Positions 58,861 to 64,000 of a stretch of 64,000 bases of DNA are shown in pieces. The notes beneath the pieces are model-generated. The model worked only from the letters and a program-made list of their open reading frames with translations, made no database searches and was not told where the DNA came from. The translations under genes and the position numbers were made by a program. Position 1 is the stretch's first letter. Each line of letters opens with the position of its first letter. This stretch comes from Massilia atriviolacea (GTDB taxonomy: Bacteria > Pseudomonadota > Gammaproteobacteria > Burkholderiales > Burkholderiaceae_D), in contig NZ_RXLQ01000004.1 of the NCBI RefSeq assembly GCF_003953935.1, positions 1 through 64,000 on the forward strand. The letters run 5' to 3'.

Positions 58861-59283
58861 ATGGCAAACACATTTCACGTTGACGTGGTATCGGCCGAAG
58901 CCAGTATTTTTTCGGGCGAAGCCGAGTTCGTCGCGTTGCCGGGTGAAGCAGGCGAGCTGGGGATTTATCCCAAGCACACCCCGCTGATCACGCGCATCAA
59001 GCCGGGTGCGGTACGAATCAAGGTGGCTGGCCAGGCGGAAGACGAGTTCGTCTTCGTCGCGGGTGGCATCCTGGAAGTGCAGCCGAACGGCGTGACCGTG
59101 CTGGCAGACACCGCGATTCGCGGTGGCGACCTGGACGAAGCGAAAGCACTGGCCGCCAAAAAAGCGGCCGAAGAAGCGATGGTCAACAAGGTATCGAAGA
59201 TCGATTACGCCAAGGCGCAAGCCGAAATGGCGGCTGCGATTGCCCAATTGCAGGCAATCCAGCGCTTCCGCAACAAGCGTTAA
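58861..59283 (+). CDS. atpC: F0F1 ATP synthase subunit epsilon
   Basis: A 140-residue subunit: N-terminal beta-sandwich ([20 protein letters not shown]) and C-terminal helical hairpin involved in ATPase inhibition. I start at ATG 58861; the frame opens nine codons upstream. A terminator follows, ending the operon. Confidence 0.96.
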   Translation: MANTFHVDVVSAEASIFSGEAEFVALPGEAGELGIYPKHTPLITRIKPGAVRIKVAGQAEDEFVFVAGGILEVQPNGVTVLADTAIRGGDLDEAKALAAKKAAEEAMVNKVSKIDYAKAQAEMAAAIAQLQAIQRFRNKR

Positions 59284-59311
59284 GCAGCTCGCGGGGTCGA
59301 CCCGCAGCGAT

Positions 59312-59337
59312 AAAAAGGCAGCCTCGGCTGCCTTTTT
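59312..59337 (+). terminator. rho-independent terminator of the atp operon
   Basis: AAAAAGGCAGC and GCTGCCTTTTT enclose a 4-base loop directly after atpC. Confidence 0.9.
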
Positions 59338-59458
59338 CCATTTGCGCGCTGGCAAAGCTGCACAGTAAGCGTCTTCCCACCGACGTCTTTACCGCCTGAT
59401 CCGTCAGCGCCATGATTGAAGGCGGGGTACACATTCAATTGTGCCCACAACTTCGATT

Positions 59459-59760
59459 ATGGACACAAAAATTCAAGCACTCACCACACCTCGCAAGCGC
59501 GGTCCCTACAGACAGCACAGCACGGAATTGAAGCGAGAAGTCGTCGCCAGATCTCTTGTCGCGGGCACGTCGGTGTCGCGCCTGGCTCGCGAGTTCAACA
59601 TCAATGCCAACAGGTCTTCGCCTGACGTAGACAATTCGCCGACCGTCACGGTGCGGGGAACGCGGCACCGGCCGTGCCGATGCCGGTCAAGGTTCTGGAT
59701 TCGCCAGGCGTGACTGCCGAGCCTGCGTTACCGGCTTCGGGCGTCATGCTGCTGACGGTG
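59459..59760 (+). pseudogene. IS66 tnpA remnant, frameshifted
   Basis: [19 protein letters not shown] and the helix-turn-helix SVSRLAREFNINAN match IS66 TnpA. At about 59609 a base appears to be missing (AACAGG where AACCAGG is expected for N-Q-V), which leads quickly to TGA. Traces of the C-terminal half continue in another frame to about 59760, where the sequence jumps into tnpC. Confidence 0.75.
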
Positions 59761-59764
59761 GGCC

Positions 59765-60871
59765 GTGCGCGTGATCCGCCATGCGCGTCCAAAGCTGGCA
59801 TGCAGCTGCTGCGACGCCATCGTGCCGGCGCCGATCCGGCCGATCGAGCGGGGCATCGCCGGGCCGGGCTTGCTGGCGCACGTGCTGGTGGCCAAGTTCG
59901 CCGACCATCTGCCGCTGTACCGGCAGGCAGTTATGTATGCACGCGACGGTGTCGATCTGGATCGCGCGTTGCTCGCCAGCTCGGTCGGTGCTGCCAGCGC
60001 GCTGTTGCGCCCCTTGGTCGACGCGATCCGGCGCCATGTGCTCGCCGGTGCCAAGCTGCACGCGGACGACACCCCGATTCCGGTGCTGGCACCAGTCAAT
60101 GGGAAGACAAAGACGGCGCGTCTGTGGACCTACGTGCGCGACGACAGGCCGAGCGGCGACACCACGCCACCGGCCGTGTGGTTTGCCTATACGCCCGACC
60201 GCAAAGGCATCCATCCGCAAACCCACCTTGCCAACTATAAAAGCGTGCTCCAGGCCGATGCCTACGCAGGCTCTGACGCGCTTTACGAGGACGGCACGAT
60301 CCAGGAGGCAGCCTGCTGGGCGCATGCGCGCCGCAAATTCTACGACTTGCATGAAGCCAGACCCTCTGCACTGACGAGCGAAGCCTTGCGCCGCATCGGT
60401 GAGCTGTACGCGATCGAAGCGAAGATCCGCGGCAAGCCCCCGAACGAGCGACGCCAGGCACGACAAGCCGAGGCCAAACCGCTGATCGACGATCTGGAGC
60501 GATGGTTGCGAGGCATGCTTGAAAAACTCTCACGCAAGTCCGATACGTCGGCGGCGATCCTGTACGCCCTCAATCTGTGGCCGGCGCTGGCGCGCTATTG
60601 CGATGACGGCCTGATCGAGATCGACAACTCCGCCGCAGAACGCGCTCTGCGCGGGGTTGCCATCGGTCGCCGTAACTATCTGTTTGCCGGCGCCGACACG
60701 GGCGGCGAACGCGCTGCCGCCATCTACTCGCTGATCGGGACGGCCAAGCTCAACGGTGTCGACCCCGAAGCCTGGTTGCGCCATGTGCTAGCCCACATCG
60801 CCGATCATCCCGTCAACCGTGTTGACGAGTTTCTGCCCTGGCATTGCGCCGGGCAGCTGGCACCTGCCTAA
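59765..60871 (+). pseudogene. IS66 transposase TnpC, N-terminally truncated
   Basis: A 368-codon open frame covering the zinc-finger end and catalytic part of the IS66 transposase: [17 protein letters not shown], then [31 protein letters not shown] and the C-terminal [20 protein letters not shown]. About 130-150 N-terminal residues usual for TnpC are absent, removed by the deletion that also took tnpB, so it is unlikely to be functional. Confidence 0.8.
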
Positions 60872-61095
60872 AAACACGCCGCTTCCCAGCGGTGTGACGC
60901 TATCATCAATCAATTCGACAGCCGGCTCAAGACGGCGCTGGGCAGACGCTTACTTTGGACCTGAGTCGAGCCATTGATACACGTCCCAGCCTAGTACCAA
61001 GATGGGGACGATTGCGGCGTGACCGTTATGCACGTGCTACAGCCATTAGTACAGCCGGCAGCCGCTCTCACAGCATGGTCCCAAGCTCGTTCTCA

Positions 61096-61701
61096 CTACT
61101 GCACAACACACTGCTGAAGCATGTTCGCAGCAGGATTGGCAGTTCCATTATTGAACTTGAAGAAAGTGCCCGTCGGGATAGGAATCATTGTCGTGCTGCC
61201 TGGAGTCGGTGGATAGTTGTTTGGATCCAACACTGCGATGCCCAGCGTGAGATCGGCCCCACCGGCCATGTCCGCGGTGCTCCAGATTTCAACCGCAGTG
61301 CTTGGCACCACAAATTGTTCCAGGACACACGCTACGTGAAAGGCAGGCGTCCCGGTATTTGTGAATGTTGCACCCAGTGCGACATATCCTGGCGGCGCCG
61401 TGGGAACATACAGGTAGCCGTTTTCTCCGCCCGTCAAGCCTGTGGTATCCCATACCTTGGACCATCCGGACGAGGGGACGACATTGACGCCGTCAACGGC
61501 GGCCACCAGGAACAAGGATGCAGGTATTGCGTCGGTGATGGGCATGGAGCCGAACTGCAGGAAACCATACGGCAAATTGCCGTCCGGATTTACAAACGAT
61601 CCATTTGCACCGCCTGGTATCCCTCCGGTGTTCCAGCCGTCCTGGGATCCACTGTAATAGGCCAGGTTGATCATGCTGACGGTTTGAGTTGCGTTGCTCA
61701 T
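61096..61701 (-). CDS. Vps62-like protein
   Basis: A 201-residue protein without a signal peptide. GWSKVWDTTGLTGGENGYLY and APPGYVALGATF resemble the repeated unit of Vps62/DUF946 proteins (GYVALG and similar), found in fungi, plants and scattered bacteria, function unknown. AAGGAG precedes the ATG. It follows the 385-residue gene at 61851 on the same strand with 149 bases between them. Both lie among mobile-element debris, suggesting recent acquisition. Confidence 0.65.
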   Translation of the reverse strand: MSNATQTVSMINLAYYSGSQDGWNTGGIPGGANGSFVNPDGNLPYGFLQFGSMPITDAIPASLFLVAAVDGVNVVPSSGWSKVWDTTGLTGGENGYLYVPTAPPGYVALGATFTNTGTPAFHVACVLEQFVVPSTAVEIWSTADMAGGADLTLGIAVLDPNNYPPTPGSTTMIPIPTGTFFKFNNGTANPAANMLQQCVVQ

Positions 61702-61850
61702 TTTAAACTCCTTCGAGGTTGGTTGATTGCAGACACTCTGCAGAAAGGTATGACATTGTGCGGCGTGCGCCGGGCCATGGCGCTTCCAGCAACGGGCCCT
61801 TTTCAGCCTTCAGGCAAACGCCGCCTGCGCGCCACCGCAGGCGCCGCTGG

Positions 61851-63008
61851 CTATTTCCCGCGGCGTGGCGGCGTGGGCGAACTTGCCCATACCACGACGG
61901 AAAAATCCTTCTTCGAGCCGCTATCGGGAAGGTGCGACAGTGGCACGACATTACGGTCGGTCGCGTAGATTTCCATGCTGGCGGCGGAGGTGATCGACAA
62001 GCCTTTACCCCACCGAAACGAGCTGTTGAGCAAATTGCTGCCCAGTTTCAGAAGGCCACCCAGCACCGGACCCCACAAGGGCTGTGCATCCAGATAAGCT
62101 TCCAGGATCGTCAGCGAATCACTCATCCCCGGAATGTTCATCTCCTTCTTCAGCAAGGGTATGCAGGCGGGAGGCGTGGCATCCAGGTCCAGTTTGAACA
62201 GGCCAATGCGGGAATTAGCCCCGTCGTCATCGGCGTTGAGCGACACCAGGAACACGCCGCCGTGCGTCTGTGTAATGAGCGCAAGGCCGGCGCCCGACTC
62301 CGGAAAGTCGCACACCTTGAGCACCTGGACAAACTTGGTCGCACCCCATGGCACAAGCGTCGATGTCGTGGATCGATACACCGTCAGTACCCTCCCGTTG
62401 ACGCCTGCAATCAGGTATTTGCCGTCGGGACCGGCCTCCTTGGTCATGCCGACTCCGTTGATGCCGTCTTCGGGTCGTTCTATCGTTCCTAGCACGGTGA
62501 TGGGTTGACCAAGCAGGCAATCGCGTAGATCGTAGACCTGGATTTCGGAGGCGTCCGAACCGCTGCCGCTCGCCGATTTCTGAATGCCCATGGCCATGAA
62601 ACTGCCACAGGCCTGCGCAGCGCAGGGGTGAGGCCAACCGGAGGGCGCTGTATCGCCGACCTCGTCGATCTCGCCCTGGCCGCCCGAACCGACGATGTCT
62701 CCGATCAGGTATTTGCCGTCTGCGCCGGGAGCACTGGGGTCCCAGCAAGGATCCAGGTTCGTGTGGGTAAAAATCAGTTTGTCCGCGAAGCTGGCCACGC
62801 CCTTGAAATGCGATTCGAGGAGGCCGGCGGGGTCGGTGGGCGGGGTGGGACAGGCGTAATATTGACGGCTCCCTTGTTCAGGCATCGCCAGGAACGCCGC
62901 CTGAACATCGTCCATCTGGAGATTGGCCGGTATTACCGGCAGGACGACATTTCCAGACGCGGCGGCGTTGAGGTTCGGCGTTAAATGATCGACGTTAATT
63001 TGGTTCAT
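61851..63008 (-). CDS. hypothetical protein, possibly secreted or surface-acting
   Basis: About 385 residues with no signal peptide or membrane helix that I recognise. Several Asp/Gly-rich repeats (GADGKYLIGDIVG, GPDGKYLIAGVNG) suggest a beta-propeller-like fold. GAGG precedes ATG 63008; a second in-frame start lies eight codons upstream. Its partner is the Vps62-like gene. I do not recognise the family. Confidence 0.6.
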   Translation of the reverse strand: MNQINVDHLTPNLNAAASGNVVLPVIPANLQMDDVQAAFLAMPEQGSRQYYACPTPPTDPAGLLESHFKGVASFADKLIFTHTNLDPCWDPSAPGADGKYLIGDIVGSGGQGEIDEVGDTAPSGWPHPCAAQACGSFMAMGIQKSASGSGSDASEIQVYDLRDCLLGQPITVLGTIERPEDGINGVGMTKEAGPDGKYLIAGVNGRVLTVYRSTTSTLVPWGATKFVQVLKVCDFPESGAGLALITQTHGGVFLVSLNADDDGANSRIGLFKLDLDATPPACIPLLKKEMNIPGMSDSLTILEAYLDAQPLWGPVLGGLLKLGSNLLNSSFRWGKGLSITSAASMEIYATDRNVVPLSHLPDSGSKKDFSVVVWASSPTPPRRGK

Positions 63009-63083
63009 GGAAATCCTCGCTGGTGGATTCAATCAAGCGCGACCGACGTGTTGGCGGCGCCCTGGAATTCGACTACCTTGAGG

Positions 63084-63242
63084 TCAGCGTAAAGCTTCGT
63101 GGACGGCCTCGTAAGTATCTTCACGTAACACCTGGAGGGTGTTGCGATGGGCGGTGCCTTGCTTGAGCTGGGCGATCAGCTTTTCCGAGACGGTTTCGTG
63201 AAACGGTTTTTTCTCGCTTTCCATGGGGGCAACTTTTTGCAT
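63084..63242 (-). pseudogene. ArdC-like antirestriction protein, N-terminal fragment
   Basis: The frame contains KPFHETVSEKLIAQLKQGTA, which matches the start of the DUF1738 domain of ArdC-type antirestriction proteins (usual continuation APWQKPW). After GTA it diverges into unrelated sequence and stops 20 residues later. ArdC is plasmid- and ICE-borne, so this is a broken relic of such an element. Confidence 0.6.
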
Positions 63243-63354
63243 TGCGTCGTCATCGACTTTGCGGGCTCGCGTCCGCTTGCACCATGTGGGAACCAGGCCT
63301 GGCGCTACGCGGTGGATAAGACCACACGCTATTTCTTCAACAGGGTTGGCGCAA

Positions 63355-63639
63355 TCAGGCCGGCATCGGTGCCTGTGCGCGGTTGCGCGCAAACAAAGAG
63401 TCGTGCGCGCTGGCCAATGCATCGGCCTCGCTCAACGCGTCTTCGTCGGAAGCGCCGGCAAGGTAGGCCTCGGCCGGGTCGAACTCGACCCGATAGCCTG
63501 GCCTGAGCGCATCCTGCAGCTTGTCGACGATGGTGCTGGCGCCTGTACCTGCAGCGGCGGGGGCAATCCGCTCAAGTAGCGTCTTGTTCCTGTCGCCTTC
63601 GGTCTGGAAGGCAATGATGGTGGTCTCACGTTCGGTCAT
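63355..63639 (-). CDS. hypothetical protein in mobile debris
   Basis: A 94-residue acidic protein starting [20 protein letters not shown] with no recognisable domain. A weak GAGGAAG-type ribosome site lies upstream. It lies between the ArdC fragment and the topoisomerase fragment and may be a real small gene of the lost element. Confidence 0.45.
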   Translation of the reverse strand: MTERETTIIAFQTEGDRNKTLLERIAPAAAGTGASTIVDKLQDALRPGYRVEFDPAEAYLAGASDEDALSEADALASAHDSLFARNRAQAPMPA

Positions 63640-63661
63640 GACGTCTTCCTCGAAAAATGAT

Positions 63662-63829
63662 TCACATTGCTGCGGCGGTCTTCGGTTTGCTGCAGTCGGG
63701 TTTGCCCTTCACATCGTTGTAGGCCTGCTTGCAGGCTGGGTAGTCGCTGCAGGACCACCAGAACGCGCCCTTCTTTTTCAGACTCGGCCGACGCGACAAC
63801 CCCTTGCCGCACTATGTGCACTTGTGCGT
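63662..63829 (-). pseudogene. topoisomerase zinc-finger fragment with nonsense codon
   Basis: The minus strand encodes [26 protein letters not shown] then [19 protein letters not shown], the C4 zinc-finger of plasmid-type type IA topoisomerases. A TAG replaces the residue between the first two cysteines (expected CTKC). Only this C-terminal piece remains. Confidence 0.6.
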
Positions 63830-63862
63830 CGCGGCAGGCCTTCATGCACTTCGATTTCGCGA

Positions 63863-63955
63863 CAAGGCTGGACGAACTACTTCAATGTTGGCCGTGCATA
63901 TCGCGCGCTCGACAGCTACACGGCAACGCGGTTGCGCCGGTGGTTGCGCAACAAG
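63863..63955 (+). pseudogene. group II intron maturase C-terminal fragment
   Basis: In frame the plus strand gives [20 protein letters not shown] then [12 protein letters not shown], matching the conserved GIIM tail of group II intron reverse transcriptases. It runs directly into an IS66 tnpA fragment at 63956. Confidence 0.6.
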
Positions 63956-64000
63956 CGCTTGAATTCCGCGCTGTGCTGTCTGTAGGGACCGCGCTTGCGA
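63956..64000 (-). mobile_element. second IS66 tnpA fragment, cut by the window edge
   Basis: On the minus strand the last 45 bases (CGCAAGCGCGGTCCCTACAG and onward) are nearly identical to tnpA of the first IS66 at 59493-59537, differing at about two positions. The similarity stops abruptly at 63956 against the maturase fragment. Confidence 0.7.

Larger units (their letters stand above)
59365..60953 (+). mobile_element. IS66-family element, internally deleted
   Basis: Terminal inverted repeats GTAAGCGTCTTCCCA (59365-59379) and TGGGCAGACGCTTAC (60939-60953, inverse) match at 14 of 15 bases. Inside are a broken tnpA and a truncated tnpC, with tnpB missing. Intact IS66 elements are about 2.5 kb, so roughly 1 kb is lost. 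No 8-base target duplication is seen (GCTGCACA versus TTTGGACC), so the flanks have been rearranged or one end was moved. Confidence 0.85.

Noticed and set aside
63521-63985. 154-codon plus-strand frame at the right end
   Set aside because: Only its last third encodes a recognisable maturase tail; the rest is antisense to the topoisomerase fragment and the 94-residue gene.

Overview
The window is GC-rich chromosomal DNA of a betaproteobacterium, most like the Oxalobacteraceae (Massilia/Duganella/Janthinobacterium relatives). This is an inference from gene content, codon use and layout: a complete atpIBEFHAGDC operon behind mnmG-rsmG-parA-parB, an arsRCBCH operon, Lrp-controlled putA, DUF6279 and chalcone-isomerase-like proteins. 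No marker gene could be searched.

Layout. 1-404: the first bases of a 16S rRNA gene (minus strand) with its leader, boxA and promoter. 447-3885: an arsenic-resistance operon (arsR, LMW-type arsC, arsB, glutaredoxin-type arsC, arsH). 3.9-7.5 kb: a patchy, lower-GC accessory stretch with one unrecognised zinc-motif protein, a gene remnant, a class-C beta-lactamase-like lipoprotein and a tRNA-like scrap. 7.6-21 kb: housekeeping and regulatory genes (glmS, two Lrp-family regulators, an odd ABC pair, glmU, rsmD, coaD, ferredoxin, a LysR regulator, a chemoreceptor). 21-26.9 kb: amino-acid catabolism (putA, ald) and an MTA/SAH nucleosidase. 26.9-27.8 kb: a gene-free region packed with DnaA boxes, which I read as the probable chromosomal origin. 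27.8-37.3 kb: nitronate monooxygenase, GMC oxidoreductase, a LivGF/SBP/LivHM ABC transporter, alpha/beta hydrolase, MarR regulator and tautomerase. 37.3-46.2 kb: a polyol (sorbitol/mannitol-type) uptake and oxidation cluster with AraC regulator. 46.3-51.7 kb: TSUP permease, parS cluster, mnmG, rsmG, parA, parB. 52-59.3 kb: the F1Fo ATP synthase operon. 59.4-64 kb: a decayed mobile region with a deleted IS66-type element, two Vps62-like/hypothetical proteins and fragments of ArdC, topoisomerase, group II intron maturase and a second IS66 copy.

The most notable feature is at 27.2-27.8 kb: five perfect TTATCCACA boxes plus several near matches, arranged as a ~200-bp module present twice with a constant offset of ~403 bp, each copy headed by a TTTAGTAGT (DnaA-trio-like) element. 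No dnaA lies in the window. The rrn operon points left and the mnmG-parAB-atp block points right, both away from this region, and five parS or parS-like sites lie 9-20 kb to its right. Together this argues for an origin domain separated from dnaA. Other points of note are tandem repeats upstream of both parA and parB, an ABC ATPase with a lost signature motif and H-loop, and the layered wreckage of mobile elements at the right end.
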